DNA of 64,000 nt from Bifidobacterium saimiriisciurei (GCF_010667655.1 NZ_WHZU01000008.1:1-64000); one strand, 5' to 3'. Counted from the first letter of the stretch, positions 8,906-18,668 are shown. Notes: generated from the sequence alone by a model not told the origin. Numbers and translations are program-made.

Positions 8906-10207
8906 TCAGTCGATCAGCGAGTTGATGGAGATGATGTGGTCGCGCTGCGGACCGGTGCCGATGGCGGAGATACGGCAGTTGGAGATCTCCTCGAGACGCT
9001 TCACGTACGCCTGGCAGGTGGCCGGCAGGTCCTCGAAGCTGTGCACCTTGGAGATGTCCTCGGTCCAGCCCGGAAGCTCCTCGTACACCGGCTTGGCGGC
9101 GGCGAAGGCGGCCTGGTCCACGGGCATGTCGTGGTAGCGGGTGTGGGTGCCGTCGGGGTTCTCCACGTCGTAGGCCACGCACACCGGAATCTTCTCGAGG
9201 CCAGTGAGCACGTCGAGCTTGGTGAGCACGAGGTCGGTCAGGCCGTTGACCTGCGAGGCGTAGCGGGTCACCACGGCGTCGAACCAGCCGCAGCGGCGCG
9301 GACGGCCGGTGGTCACGCCGTATTCGTGGCCCTGGGCGCGCAGCCAGTCGCCCTGCTCGTCGAACAGCTCGGTGGGGAACGGGCCCTCGCCCACGCGGGT
9401 GGTGTAGGCCTTGGCCACGGCGATCACTCGGTCGATCTTGGTGGGGCCGACGCCGGTGCCGGTGCAGGCGCCGCCGGCAGTCGGGTTGGAGGACGTCACG
9501 AACGGGTAGGTGCCGTGGTCCACGTCGAGCATGGTGGCCTGGCCGCCTTCGAACAGCACGGTCTTGCCGTCGTCGAGCGCCTTGTTCAGCACGAGCGACG
9601 TGTTGGCGACGTACGGCTTGAGCTTCTCGCCGAGCGCCAGCAGCTCGTCGGTGGTCTGGTCCACGTCGATCGGGCGGCGGTTGTACAGCTTCACCAGCAT
9701 CTGGTTCTTCTGGTGCAGGCTGGCCTCCACCTTGTCGTGCAGGTGCTCGGCGTTGAACAGGTCGTGCACGCGGATGCCCACGCGATTGATCTTGTCGGCG
9801 TAGGCCGGGCCGATGCCGCGGCCGGTCGTGCCGATCTTGTGCTTGCCGAGAAAGCGTTCGGTCACCTTGTCGATCGTGCGGTGATACGGCGCGATGATGT
9901 GCGCGGATTCGCTCACCAGCAGTCGGGAGCAGTCCACGCCGCGCGATTCGAGGCCTTCGATCTCCTGGAACAGCACCTCGGGGTCGACGACGACGCCGTT
10001 GCCGATCACCGGGGTCACGTTCGGGCTGATGATGCCGGAGGGCAGCAGGTGCAGCGCGTACGATTCGTCGCCGACGACCACCGTATGACCGGCGTTGTTG
10101 CCGCCGTTGAAGCGGGCCACGTAGTCGACCTTGGTTCCGATAAGGTCGGTGGCCTTACCCTTACCTTCGTCGCCCCACTGCGCACCAATCAAAATAATTC
10201 CAGGCAT
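8906..10207 (-). CDS. purA: Adenylosuccinate synthetase
   Basis: This 433-residue enzyme catalyses the GTP-dependent conversion of IMP and aspartate to adenylosuccinate, the first committed step to AMP. The N-terminal [12 protein letters not shown]-loop-like motif, [20 protein letters not shown] and [12 protein letters not shown] are all present. The ATG at 10207 follows GGAGGAGATC; an ORF extension to 10240 lacks a site. Length is normal. It appears monocistronic with its own terminator. Confidence 0.98.
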   Translation of the reverse strand: MPGIILIGAQWGDEGKGKATDLIGTKVDYVARFNGGNNAGHTVVVGDESYALHLLPSGIISPNVTPVIGNGVVVDPEVLFQEIEGLESRGVDCSRLLVSESAHIIAPYHRTIDKVTERFLGKHKIGTTGRGIGPAYADKINRVGIRVHDLFNAEHLHDKVEASLHQKNQMLVKLYNRRPIDVDQTTDELLALGEKLKPYVANTSLVLNKALDDGKTVLFEGGQATMLDVDHGTYPFVTSSNPTAGGACTGTGVGPTKIDRVIAVAKAYTTRVGEGPFPTELFDEQGDWLRAQGHEYGVTTGRPRRCGWFDAVVTRYASQVNGLTDLVLTKLDVLTGLEKIPVCVAYDVENPDGTHTRYHDMPVDQAAFAAAKPVYEELPGWTEDISKVHSFEDLPATCQAYVKRLEEISNCRISAIGTGPQRDHIISINSLID

Positions 10208-10469
10208 GATCTCCTCCGAAGCCGCGTGATTTCGCCGCAAACAGATTACCTTACGCCCTGAACCTCATACGGTAACGGTTCATCTTTCAGACACGCACCG
10301 CATGACTGCCGCACGTCGCCACACGTCACGCCGCGCACGACGACGACAGCGACGACGACAGCGACCACGATGCAAGGCATCGAAAGCGATGACGCGACAG
10401 TGCGCGAAACAGTGCGTGAACGTTCACGGTAAAAACGGAAGCACACGGCGTTTGTACCCCCTACGCTCG

Positions 10470-10475
10470 TACAAT
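10470..10475 (+). promoter_or_regulatory. Candidate -10 box for the deacetylase gene
   Basis: TACAAT lies 35 bp before the GTG start. A matching -35 box at normal spacing is not obvious, so the assignment is tentative. Confidence 0.35.
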
Positions 10476-10509
10476 CTGATGTGGAGAGAGCCGAGAAAGG
10501 AACCGCAAC

Positions 10510-11844
10510 GTGAACAAGGCAGCACGCGACGACGCGTCCATCGAGGAGCTTGATTTCGGAGGAAGCGCACGCGGCGCGAACTTCGACGACTTCCTTGAGG
10601 ACGACGAATCCCCCCGTAACGGAGGCCACGCAGGAAACGGCAAGCGCCGCAGCCCCGGAAAAATAGCGTTCATCATCGTGCTCGTCATCGCGTTGCTCGC
10701 CGGCTCCGGCGTCGGCGGCTACTGGCTGTGGGAGAACCGGTTCAGGCCCATCACCGTCAGCGTCAACGGCACGACCACGCGCACGCACATCAACGTTTCC
10801 ATCGACGACCTTATGAACGACAACGATTCGTTCGGCACCAAGCCGGGCAACCTGCTGTCCGTCTCCAACAAGGTGCTGGACGCCAACGGCGGCGGCAAGC
10901 AGGCGGTCGTCGTCAACGGCGCTGCCGTCAAGGCCGCCGACTGGCAGAACACCCGCCTGCAGCAGGACGCCGTCGTGACCGTCACGAACGGCAAGGACAC
11001 CGTCGAAAAGCACACCGTCAAGCGCGAGACCATCGCCCACAAGGGCCCGAGCCTCGACAGCGTGAACCTCATGGGCGGCGGCGCCATCCAGTACGTCGAA
11101 TCGCCCGGCCGCGACGGATACAGCGAAAAGTGGACCGGCGAGATCTCGAAGGAGACCGTCGACAAGGGCGTCGTCAAGAAGCCCGAGGACTTCAAGGTCA
11201 CCACCAAGACCCCGCAGCCCAAGGACGGCAAGAAGTACATCGCCCTCACCTTCGACGACGGCCCGAGCGAATACACCGCCCAATACCAGCAGATCCTCAA
11301 GGAGAAGGGCGTCAAGGCCACGTTCTTCAACCTCAGCGAGGAAGCCGCCAACTACGGCGAGCAGGAGAAGTCGCTGGCCGAGGACGGCCACGAGATCGCC
11401 AGCCATTCCGTAAGCCACAAGTACCTGCCGAAGCTTTCGCGCGACGAACTGCGCAACGAGATCGGCAAGTCGTTCGGCGTCATCGAGAAGAACAGCGGCC
11501 AGAACTGCCGTATGTTCCGCTCCCCGTACGGCGCGTTCACGGCGCAGCAGTGGCTCGACTCCTACGACATCATCAGCTCGAACGTGCTGTGGACCATCGA
11601 CACCGAGGATTGGAAGCGTCCCGGCGCCGACAAGATAAAGTCGGCCGTGCTTTCGCAGGCCGGCAACGGATCCATCGTGCTCATGCACGACGGCGGCGGC
11701 GACCGTTCCCAGGACGTCGAGGCGCTGCCCGGCATCATCGACGGCCTGAAGGCCGAGGGATTCACCTTCGTCACCGTCTCCGAGATGATCAAGCTCGACG
11801 GGACGTTCCCTGAGTGGGTCGCCAACAACCAGCCCGCCAGCTGA
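10510..11844 (+). CDS. Membrane-anchored polysaccharide (peptidoglycan) deacetylase, CE4/NodB family
   Basis: A 444-residue protein. An N-terminal cytoplasmic tail (about 1-50) is followed by one membrane helix (about 52-75), an extracellular region, and a C-terminal NodB domain from about residue 240. The metal-site motif is seen as TFDDGPSEYT (Asp 249/250) with HSVSH (about 299-303), plus RSPYG and the C-terminal LMHDGGG. It probably deacetylates cell-wall amino sugars, which affects lysozyme sensitivity, but the substrate is inferred. The GTG start at 10510 follows AAAGGA. Confidence 0.88.
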   Translation: MNKAARDDASIEELDFGGSARGANFDDFLEDDESPRNGGHAGNGKRRSPGKIAFIIVLVIALLAGSGVGGYWLWENRFRPITVSVNGTTTRTHINVSIDDLMNDNDSFGTKPGNLLSVSNKVLDANGGGKQAVVVNGAAVKAADWQNTRLQQDAVVTVTNGKDTVEKHTVKRETIAHKGPSLDSVNLMGGGAIQYVESPGRDGYSEKWTGEISKETVDKGVVKKPEDFKVTTKTPQPKDGKKYIALTFDDGPSEYTAQYQQILKEKGVKATFFNLSEEAANYGEQEKSLAEDGHEIASHSVSHKYLPKLSRDELRNEIGKSFGVIEKNSGQNCRMFRSPYGAFTAQQWLDSYDIISSNVLWTIDTEDWKRPGADKIKSAVLSQAGNGSIVLMHDGGGDRSQDVEALPGIIDGLKAEGFTFVTVSEMIKLDGTFPEWVANNQPAS

Positions 11845-12118
11845 TGCGGCGGAGGCGGTGCGTCTTTGCCGTTTTGGGAGGTTCGACGTATTGATATACG
11901 CCTTCACCTCCCAAAACGACTAATCCGCACGCGTCCTGCGCCGCATCATGCCTGTTGGGGTTTTCCTAGCGCAGCGATTCCACGCAAAATATGGCAGCAC
12001 CGACTTTCGGCCCGATTCGGCGCAGGACGCGTGCGGATTCTTCATGGCGGAAGGCGAAGGCGTACGAAGGTACGTCGAGTCTTCAGCCGTGAAGAAGACG
12101 CGCCGCCTCCGTCGAATC
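11842..12118. repeat. Inverted duplication of about 112 bp filling a convergent intergenic region
   Basis: Positions 11842-11950 and the reverse complement of about 12010-12118 align along their whole length. The outer segment GCGGAGGCGG, the middle segment TCGACGTA...TACGCCTTC and an exact 21-bp inner segment (11924-11944 versus 12017-12037) appear in both halves. The left half also folds by itself: CGTTTTGGGAGGT pairs with ACCTCCCAAAACG across 11870-11918. The two flanking stop codons lie at the outer edges, so the element occupies all of the space between the deacetylase and phosphatase genes. It may be a bidirectional terminator or a mobile palindromic element. Confidence 0.75.
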
Positions 12119-12920
12119 ACGCGGTGTGGAGTTCTTCGAGGAAGTAATTCTGCAGCTGGTTCACAATTTCGGGGGTGCCGGTGACGATGCTGCTTTCGAG
12201 GGCGTTGCCGATCGGCTGTCCCTCCCAGTTCATGGTGACGCCGCCCGCTTCGGCGATGAGCAGGCGTCCGGCGGCGCAGTCCCAGAGTTTGACGCGGCCT
12301 TCGAAGTAGGCGTCGAGTCGGCCGGCGGCCACCCAGGCCATGTCGAGGGCGGCGGAGCCGGAGCGGCGGATGTCGGCGCAGCGCTCGAACACCTCGCGAA
12401 TGATGGTGAAGCTCGATGCGGCGAGGTCGCGATGGTAGGGCGAGGTGCCCACGCCGATGAGCGCCATGCCCATGTCGCCCGTGGTGCTTACATGGATGGG
12501 CTTGCCGTTGAGGAACGCGCCCTGGCCCTTGACCGCAGTGAACATCTCGTCAAGATAGGGGTTGTAGATCACGCATTTGACGGAGTAGACGCCTTCCATG
12601 AGCGCTAGCGAGATGGCGCTGTGATGGTAGTCGTGGATGAGGTTGCTGGTGCCGTCGACGGGGTCGAGCACCCAGTAGGTACCGCCGAAGTCGACGTTCT
12701 GCTCGCCGTTCTCCTCACCGAGGAACTGGATGTCGGGATAGCGCTTGAGCAGTTCCGCGTGGATGAAGTTCTGGATATCGGAATCGACCTCGGTGACGAA
12801 GTCGCCGAGCCCCTTGACCTGGATGCGGCGGGCGGCGACCTTGTCATGCATATATCGTTTCGCGGCCTCGCGCACAATATCGGTCAGTACGGTTATTTCC
12901 ACGTGATCGGCACCCGTCAT
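12117..12920 (-). CDS. Inositol monophosphatase family protein (SuhB/HisN-like)
   Basis: A 267-residue Mg-dependent phosphatase of the inositol-monophosphatase fold. Metal-site motifs are GEENGEQ, DPVDGTSNL and, near the C-terminus, WDCAAGRLLIAEAGG. Family members act on inositol phosphate, histidinol phosphate or other sugar phosphates, and the substrate cannot be assigned here. The ATG at 12920 is preferred because GGAGG lies 5 nt upstream; the ATG at 12932 overlaps that site and has none of its own. Confidence 0.88.
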   Translation of the reverse strand: MTGADHVEITVLTDIVREAAKRYMHDKVAARRIQVKGLGDFVTEVDSDIQNFIHAELLKRYPDIQFLGEENGEQNVDFGGTYWVLDPVDGTSNLIHDYHHSAISLALMEGVYSVKCVIYNPYLDEMFTAVKGQGAFLNGKPIHVSTTGDMGMALIGVGTSPYHRDLAASSFTIIREVFERCADIRRSGSAALDMAWVAAGRLDAYFEGRVKLWDCAAGRLLIAEAGGVTMNWEGQPIGNALESSIVTGTPEIVNQLQNYFLEELHTA

Positions 12921-13103
12921 CGCGTCCTCCATCGTTCGGCTGCTATGCCTGCTGTTACATACTTGTCTCAGTTATAGTCAGGAACACTGGCGGAGATATG
13001 AATATGCAATAACAATGACATAACAACACCACAATTTTCGACGAACCGTGACGTTGACGGCCTCGCGCGCCGCGCGGGCCGCGTGACGCCGCCTTCCCGT
13101 CGC

Positions 13104-15518
13104 CTACTTCTCGATGCGCTCGTAGGTTCCGGGGATGGATTCGTCGGCGACGCCCATGTTGACGATGAGCCAGTCCTTCGGGCCGCTTTCCCATTCGCCG
13201 CGGTTGCGCAGCACCGTCTGCGCGCCGGAGCTGAACGTGCCGGCCGAGGTTCCGGCCGGGTAGGCGGCGAACGTGGCGCAGGGGTCGAATCCGGCCTGGA
13301 TGGCCTTCGCGCTGTCGTCGATCTTGAATGCGGAGGCGTCGCATTGCAGCGTGTAGGTGCCGTTGTCGCCGGCCTTCGCCGACGAGAACCGGCCGCTGAA
13401 CCTGGTCTGCTTGCGTGGAGCCTCGGCCACGGAGGTGCCGCTGCTGAGATCGGCCTCGTCCGTCGTGCCGCTGAACGTGCCGTCGGATTTCAGCGTCATC
13501 GTGGCGTAGGCGCTGCCGTCGCCGGTCGCGGCGAACGCGTACTGTGAGCCGGCGAGTTCGGCGAAGATCTTCGCCGACGCCGCGTCGGCTCCCGACGTCG
13601 TGCTCTTGGAATCGGAATCCGACGAAGTCGAGGACTTCGATGACGTCTGCGCGATATCGGCGTCGTTCAGCGACTCCCAGTCGACGGACGCGCCGCCGGC
13701 CTCGACGAGATAGTAGGCGCTGGCGTTCGACGGCGCCGGCTTCATCTTCACCGATTCCGTCTTCTGGCTGGCCTGCGGGTTCGCCGGCAGGAACGGGTTC
13801 TCCGCCCACTGCGTGCGGCTGATCTCGGTCTGCGACTTGCTGTACAGCGACTTGTCGCGCATCACGATGAACGGACGGCTGGTGTCGACGGCCTTCTCCT
13901 TCTTCGCCTTGGCGAGCGCGTCGGCATCGAAGTAGCCGGAGGATTCCACGCTCTTGACGTCGGAGCCGACCGGGAAGTACGTGTAGAAGCTGTCCATGCG
14001 CTGCGTGAGCCCGGACTGGGTGGTGGCAGTGGAGTTCATCACCTTCTGCCCGTTCACGCAGGAGACGCCGATGCTGTCGCCCATCGGCTCGTCGCCGCAG
14101 TACAGGCCGCCCATGGCCGAGGCGAGGGTGAACAGTTCGAACGCGCCGGTGTCGCCGTTGATGAGCAGTCCGTCGTCCTCGGTGCCGGGCGCGACGCCGA
14201 AGCTCTGGTAGCTGCGCGACGCCGTGAGCATACGGTCGGTGTCGGAGTCGTCGGCGAGGTTGTAGAGGTATTCGAAGCCGCTGGAGCCCTGGGTTTCCAG
14301 ACCGAGGGTGAAGCAGTCGGACGAGTCGGCCTTGCAGTAGCGGCCGGTGAGGAAGTCGCCGGGGTTGGCCATGACCTTCTGGCCGCTCATGGTCGTGGTG
14401 AACAGCGTCCTGACCTGGCTGGAGTCGACGCCGTAGTAGAGCGTCACGCTGTCGCCAGATTCCAGCGGCGTGCCGAACGCAGGCTCGGCGTACGAGATCT
14501 TGCCGATATACTGCTTCGACGAGAAATGCGGCTTCAACGTGACCGAATATCCCTTGGATTCCAGAGCGGACTTCGCCTTGTCCTTGTCCATGCCGAGCAG
14601 GTCGTATCCGACGCCGTCGCCCTTGGTGGCGACGCCGACGTTGATGGTGTTGTCATAATCGTCGGTCAGGGCGTCGCCGTCGTCGGGCGACGTGGCGACG
14701 ACCTCGCCGGCCTTATATCTCGACGTGTCGTTGACGACGATCTGACGGTATTTCACGGTGGCGCCCATGTCCTTGAGGGTGTTGACGACGGCGGTTGCCT
14801 GCTTGCCGACCGTGCCTTCGGGCACGCCGGGGCCCATGGATTCGTTGACGGTCACCGTCTGGCCGGATTGCACGCGGTCACCGGATTTCACGCCGTCGAG
14901 GCCGGCGAACTCGCCTTTGGATTTGCCGGAGTAGACCTTTTTGACCTCAGTCCTGATGCCGCTGTCGTTGAGCTGCTTGGCCACGATGTTGGCGGTGAGC
15001 TTCTGGCCGGCCGGCGGCTGGAACTCCTCGACGTTCGGCACGACCTTCGCGCCCCAGATGCCGGCGCGGTAGGTGGCGAACGCTCCGCCGCAGATCACGA
15101 GTATGACCGCCACGACGGCGGCGATGATCATCATCGTCTTCTTGGGAAGGGTTTTCGTTGCGGCTGCTGTGGCGGCGGCTGGTGCGGCAGAGGTCGGGGC
15201 TGCGGGCGAGGCGGAGGCGGGACCGGCCGTCGAGGCCGAATTCTCGCCGGAGCCGGCGGCGCCTTCCTCGGAATCAGCGATGTTCCCCTCGGAGCCAAGT
15301 GGGGCGCCCGACGTCGCCGAGGCGTTAGCGGCGGCGGGCATCGTCGGCAGCGGCACGGCCGGCACATCGGGGGTCGGGGTCGGGGCAGTCGGAGCGGACG
15401 CGGGCGCGGCGGATGCAGCGCCGTTGGGCGCGGTGTCGGGGGCACTCAGCGGATGACCGCATTTCTTGCAGAACTTCGAGGTATCGGCGTTTTTCGTGCC
15501 GCACTCCATACAGAACAT
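13104..15518 (-). CDS. Zinc-ribbon membrane protein with PASTA-like extracellular repeats
   Basis: An 804-residue protein of unknown role. Residues 1-25 form a zinc ribbon (CMECG...CKKCG). An Ala/Pro/Ser-rich linker then leads to one membrane helix at about 130-150. Outside follow three PASTA-like repeats (for example VPEGTVGKQATAVVNTLKDMG). A large C-terminal region has a YKAGEVV-type segment, a Ser-rich linker at about 640-660 and a final beta-rich domain. The architecture suggests a sensor or wall-binding protein. No kinase or enzymatic motif is seen. The ATG at 15518 follows GGGGAGA. Confidence 0.75.
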   Translation of the reverse strand: MFCMECGTKNADTSKFCKKCGHPLSAPDTAPNGAASAAPASAPTAPTPTPDVPAVPLPTMPAAANASATSGAPLGSEGNIADSEEGAAGSGENSASTAGPASASPAAPTSAAPAAATAAATKTLPKKTMMIIAAVVAVILVICGGAFATYRAGIWGAKVVPNVEEFQPPAGQKLTANIVAKQLNDSGIRTEVKKVYSGKSKGEFAGLDGVKSGDRVQSGQTVTVNESMGPGVPEGTVGKQATAVVNTLKDMGATVKYRQIVVNDTSRYKAGEVVATSPDDGDALTDDYDNTINVGVATKGDGVGYDLLGMDKDKAKSALESKGYSVTLKPHFSSKQYIGKISYAEPAFGTPLESGDSVTLYYGVDSSQVRTLFTTTMSGQKVMANPGDFLTGRYCKADSSDCFTLGLETQGSSGFEYLYNLADDSDTDRMLTASRSYQSFGVAPGTEDDGLLINGDTGAFELFTLASAMGGLYCGDEPMGDSIGVSCVNGQKVMNSTATTQSGLTQRMDSFYTYFPVGSDVKSVESSGYFDADALAKAKKEKAVDTSRPFIVMRDKSLYSKSQTEISRTQWAENPFLPANPQASQKTESVKMKPAPSNASAYYLVEAGGASVDWESLNDADIAQTSSKSSTSSDSDSKSTTSGADAASAKIFAELAGSQYAFAATGDGSAYATMTLKSDGTFSGTTDEADLSSGTSVAEAPRKQTRFSGRFSSAKAGDNGTYTLQCDASAFKIDDSAKAIQAGFDPCATFAAYPAGTSAGTFSSGAQTVLRNRGEWESGPKDWLIVNMGVADESIPGTYERIEK

Positions 15519-15597
15519 AGGTCTCCCCTTCCGCAGAACTCTCTACGCCCAGCCTACCCCACCCCCGTCGCTTTGCGCAGGACTTCGGGAGCCGCCA

Positions 15598-15654
15598 CGG
15601 CACGGCCCTCACCACGACGGCACGGCCGACTTCCCTGCGGCACGGCCCTCACCA
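15598..15654. repeat. Short direct repeat
   Basis: CGGCACGGCCCTCACCA occurs at 15598-15614 and again at 15638-15654, with a partial copy between. It lies between the cutinase stop and the zinc-ribbon gene start. Function unknown. Confidence 0.6.
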
Positions 15655-15676
15655 TGCGAGCCCCACTCTGCGGATT

Positions 15677-16555
15677 TCACTTCGCCGCCCGCACCTTGGC
15701 GATGGCGAACTGCGCGCCCTGCGTCTGCGAACCGTCGGAGAAGTACCGCGCGTGCTCCTGCTGTTCGCCGCCCTGCTGGCAGACGATGTCCTTCGCCGCG
15801 CAGAAGTCGGCGATGCGGTCCTTGTAGGCGTCGAGCTCGCCGGCGCCGCGCGGCGAGAACGAGCCGTTCAGCGTCGCATCGAACGTGCCGCGATTGTACG
15901 AGGCCTTGCAGTTGAACCGCGGGTCGCCGTACATCACCACGGCGGCGATGTTCTTCCCCGCGGCCGCGGTCAGCTCGTCCTTGTTGCCGCTCGGGTCGAA
16001 GCGGTCGCGAGGCGCGACCAGCACATCGCCGACGACGATCGCGCCCTGCGAGAACCCCATGAGCACGGTCTTCTGCGCGGGGCACTGCTGAGCCTGGCCG
16101 TTGAGCATGGCCACAAGCCGGCCGACGCCGGCGTCCACACTGTCGACGTCGAAGGTGGCCGGATAATCCAACGACGTGATCTGCACGTCGCCGCCGAATG
16201 CCGCCGAAATCTGTTGCGCCACGGGGTTGAGCAGGCCGTTGTCGGCGCTTTCGTTGGTGCCGCGGGCCATGATCACGCGCACGCCCTGCTTCGAACAGCC
16301 GGAGTCTCCCCAATCGCGTTTCGCCGACGATTCCGACGAATTATCCGAACTATCCGCATTATCCGACGATTCGCCCGACTTCCCTGCCGAAGATTCCACA
16401 GACGAGGAGCTCGACGGCCCCGAGCCTGCGCCCGACCCCGAGCTTGCCGGCGACCCACAGCCGCCCAGCGCCGCCATCGCCACCATGACCGCGATGGCCA
16501 CGCACATCACCGCCGCATTATGCAGCGCCCGCACGATTCGCGGATTCATCCCCAT
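15677..16555 (-). CDS. Cutinase-family alpha/beta hydrolase lipoprotein
   Basis: A 292-residue secreted esterase candidate. It has a signal peptide with lipobox ALGGC at about 35-39, a Ser/Asp-rich linker to about residue 90, then a cutinase domain. The nucleophile serine sits in MGFSQGA. The C-terminal catalytic Asp/His region is visible as DRIADFCAAKDIVC and QEHARYF, with paired cysteines typical of cutinases. The natural substrate is unknown. The start at 16555 follows GGAAAGGA; the longer ORF from 16723 has no ribosome site. Confidence 0.82.
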   Translation of the reverse strand: MGMNPRIVRALHNAAVMCVAIAVMVAMAALGGCGSPASSGSGAGSGPSSSSSVESSAGKSGESSDNADSSDNSSESSAKRDWGDSGCSKQGVRVIMARGTNESADNGLLNPVAQQISAAFGGDVQITSLDYPATFDVDSVDAGVGRLVAMLNGQAQQCPAQKTVLMGFSQGAIVVGDVLVAPRDRFDPSGNKDELTAAAGKNIAAVVMYGDPRFNCKASYNRGTFDATLNGSFSPRGAGELDAYKDRIADFCAAKDIVCQQGGEQQEHARYFSDGSQTQGAQFAIAKVRAAK

Positions 16556-16891
16556 CGCACATTCCTTTCCTTCCGCCCCTGACTGGGGGAAGTTGACCAG
16601 CATCATACAACCGACCCGTATCCTCACGGCCATCCACTGCGATATATCCCCGAATTCCCCGAATCGGCAACAATCCGATAACAACGATTGCGAATTCATA
16701 ACGGTTTTCGCCGTTGTTATCAAATCCCCGCCGTGCGATCACCACAAAACACGACCCTGCATCCCCCGACGAACACCCCGCCAAAACCCAACAATCACAA
16801 GGAAAATGTCGTCTTCACACCACACGCTCCCCAACCGTAAACCATCGGCTTTTGCGGTTTCGCACGCCGACACGATTGTTATCTTCCGATA

Positions 16892-16920
16892 TTGACACCG
16901 TTTTCCCCGACTCCTAGCAT
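16892..16920 (+). promoter_or_regulatory. Sigma-70-type promoter of the sugar symporter
   Basis: TTGACA (16892-16897), a 17-bp spacer, then TAGCAT (16915-16920): a near-consensus promoter. It predicts an unusually long leader of about 145 nt before the ATG at 17072. Confidence 0.75.
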
Positions 16921-17006
16921 AAGCAACTGCGTTAGCGTTCACATAGGGTTATTCGCGCGGCATTTCGGTTATTCATCGTTGATGCCTCAGTTCCGTCACC
17001 CCTACG

Positions 17007-17045
17007 TGAAAGCGATTTCATTCCGTGGGCATGGCGCCCACGGAA
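17007..17045 (+). promoter_or_regulatory. LacI-like operator and leader hairpin before the symporter
   Basis: TGAAAGCGATTTCA (17007-17020) is a near-palindrome with a central CG, like a LacI-family operator. It runs straight into a hairpin, TTCCGTGGGC paired with GCCCACGGAA (17021-17045), which ends 16 bp before the AGAGGAG ribosome site. Confidence 0.5.
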
Positions 17046-17071
17046 CACCGGGAAAAGGAAAGAGGAGCGTA

Positions 17072-18511
17072 ATGAGCAGCGCCATTACCACCAGCTTCAA
17101 GGAGAAGCTGGGACTCAAGGACTATGTCGCCTACGGCTTCGGCGATATGGCCATCAACTTCACGTTCGGCTCTCTGGGCATGTTCGTGGTCTACTTCTAC
17201 ACCGACATCGTCGGCATCTCCGCGGCCGCGGTCGGCACGCTGATGCTGATCTCGCGTTCGTTCGACGGCATCATCGACGTCTGCGTCGGAACGCTCGTCG
17301 ACAAGACCCATTCTCGTTGGGGCAAGGCCCGTCCGTGGCTGCTGTTCGGCGCCATCCCGTTCGGCATCCTCACCGTCACGCTGTTCGCCGTCCCGCAGCA
17401 CGCGTCCGACACCGTGAAGATCATCTACATCTTCATCTCCTACAACCTCCTCATGATCGCGTTCTCGTCGATGGCCATCCCGTACGGCACGCTGAACTCG
17501 CTGGTCACGCAGGACCAGGGCCAGCGCGAGAAGCTCAACCTCTCCCGTATGTTCCTCGCCCAGTGCGGCATCCTCATCATCACGAACGCCACCATGCCGC
17601 TGGTCAACGCCTTCGGCGGCGGCCAGATGGGCTGGGTGCTCGCCTACGTCGTGCTCTCCATCATCGCCTGCGCCCTGTTCTGGGTCGTGTTCGGCACCCA
17701 GAAGGAACGCGTGAAGATCGCCAAGGGTACCAAGAAGAAGAGCCAGTACCCGTTCAAGGTGGAGGTCAAGGCCTGGCTGAAGAACAAGTACTGGTTCATG
17801 GCCTTCGGCTTCCTCGCGTTCTTCCACGTCGCCTACTCCCTCACCCAGGGCTCGCTGGTCTACTACGCCAAGTACTACCTGCACCAGCCCGACGCGGTCG
17901 GCGTGCTCACCCTCGCCTACCTGCTTCCGGCCATGGTCGGCATCCTCGCCTGCACCAAGCTGTTCCCGAAGTTCGGTAAGACCAAGGTCGTCATCGTCTG
18001 CCTGGTCGTGTCGATCATCGCCTACATCCTGCCGCTGTTCGCCAAGGAAAGCTACGGCTTCATCGTGTTCACCCAGGTCGTGAAGGGCATCGTCTACGGC
18101 CCGATCCTCGGCTCCATCTGGGCGTTCTTCCCCGACACCATCGAGTACGGCTACTGGAAGACCAAGATCCGCGTTGAGGGTCTGCTCTACTCCGGTGGCT
18201 CCCTCGGCCAGAAGATCGGTCTGGGCATCGGAACCGCAATGGTCGGCTGGGTGCTCGCCGCGGGCGGCTACGACGGCGCCAAGGCCGTGCAGTCCGCCGG
18301 CGCCATGGGTGCCATCGACATGATCTACGTGTGGCTGCCGATCATCTTCTTCGCCATCTGCATCGTGCTCATGGCCATGTACCGCATCGACAAGATCTTC
18401 CCGAAGGTCATGAGCGATCTGGCCGACTGGAAGGTGAACGGTGCCCCGGCCCCCGACGCCGAGTTCCAGAAGCTCCTCGACGAGGCCGACGCCAAGGTCG
18501 GCACCAAGTAA
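17072..18511 (+). CDS. Glycoside-pentoside-hexuronide (GPH) family sugar:cation symporter
   Basis: A 479-residue, twelve-helix MFS/GPH transporter. The signature KLGLKDYVAYGFGDMA start, SRSFDGIIDVCVGTLVDKT and RWGKARPWLL loop are typical of LacS/MelB-like symporters. The sugar is not evident, and no glycosidase or C-terminal PTS-like IIA domain is attached or adjacent. The ATG at 17072 follows AGAGGAG. A near-consensus promoter, an operator-like site and a strong terminator bracket it, so it is probably monocistronic and sugar-regulated. Confidence 0.92.
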   Translation: MSSAITTSFKEKLGLKDYVAYGFGDMAINFTFGSLGMFVVYFYTDIVGISAAAVGTLMLISRSFDGIIDVCVGTLVDKTHSRWGKARPWLLFGAIPFGILTVTLFAVPQHASDTVKIIYIFISYNLLMIAFSSMAIPYGTLNSLVTQDQGQREKLNLSRMFLAQCGILIITNATMPLVNAFGGGQMGWVLAYVVLSIIACALFWVVFGTQKERVKIAKGTKKKSQYPFKVEVKAWLKNKYWFMAFGFLAFFHVAYSLTQGSLVYYAKYYLHQPDAVGVLTLAYLLPAMVGILACTKLFPKFGKTKVVIVCLVVSIIAYILPLFAKESYGFIVFTQVVKGIVYGPILGSIWAFFPDTIEYGYWKTKIRVEGLLYSGGSLGQKIGLGIGTAMVGWVLAAGGYDGAKAVQSAGAMGAIDMIYVWLPIIFFAICIVLMAMYRIDKIFPKVMSDLADWKVNGAPAPDAEFQKLLDEADAKVGTK

Positions 18512-18620
18512 TCGAGCAATCGATTCGTCGATTCGGTGATTCGTCGATTCGTCGTCGCCACGGTGGTGAATCATCGCCGATACGGCACGATTCGTCGTTG
18601 ACGGCAATCACCGACACCAG

Positions 18621-18668
18621 GGAAGGCTTCCGTCCGAATATTTCCGGACGGAAGCCTTCCTTCGTTTT
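18621..18668 (+). terminator. Strong terminator after the GPH symporter
   Basis: A perfect 15-bp stem, GGAAGGCTTCCGTCC paired with GGACGGAAGCCTTCC, followed by TTCGTTTTT. Confidence 0.9.

Larger units (their letters stand above)
16556..17071. promoter_or_regulatory. Divergent intergenic region (cutinase / sugar symporter) with dyads
   Basis: No gene seen. A wide dyad, GATAACAACG (16677-16686) and CGTTGTTATC (16712-16721), encloses a smaller AACGG/CCGTT hairpin. A third GTTATC lies at about 16877-16882, just upstream of the symporter promoter. These could be binding sites for one regulator controlling both genes. That link is inferred. Confidence 0.4.
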
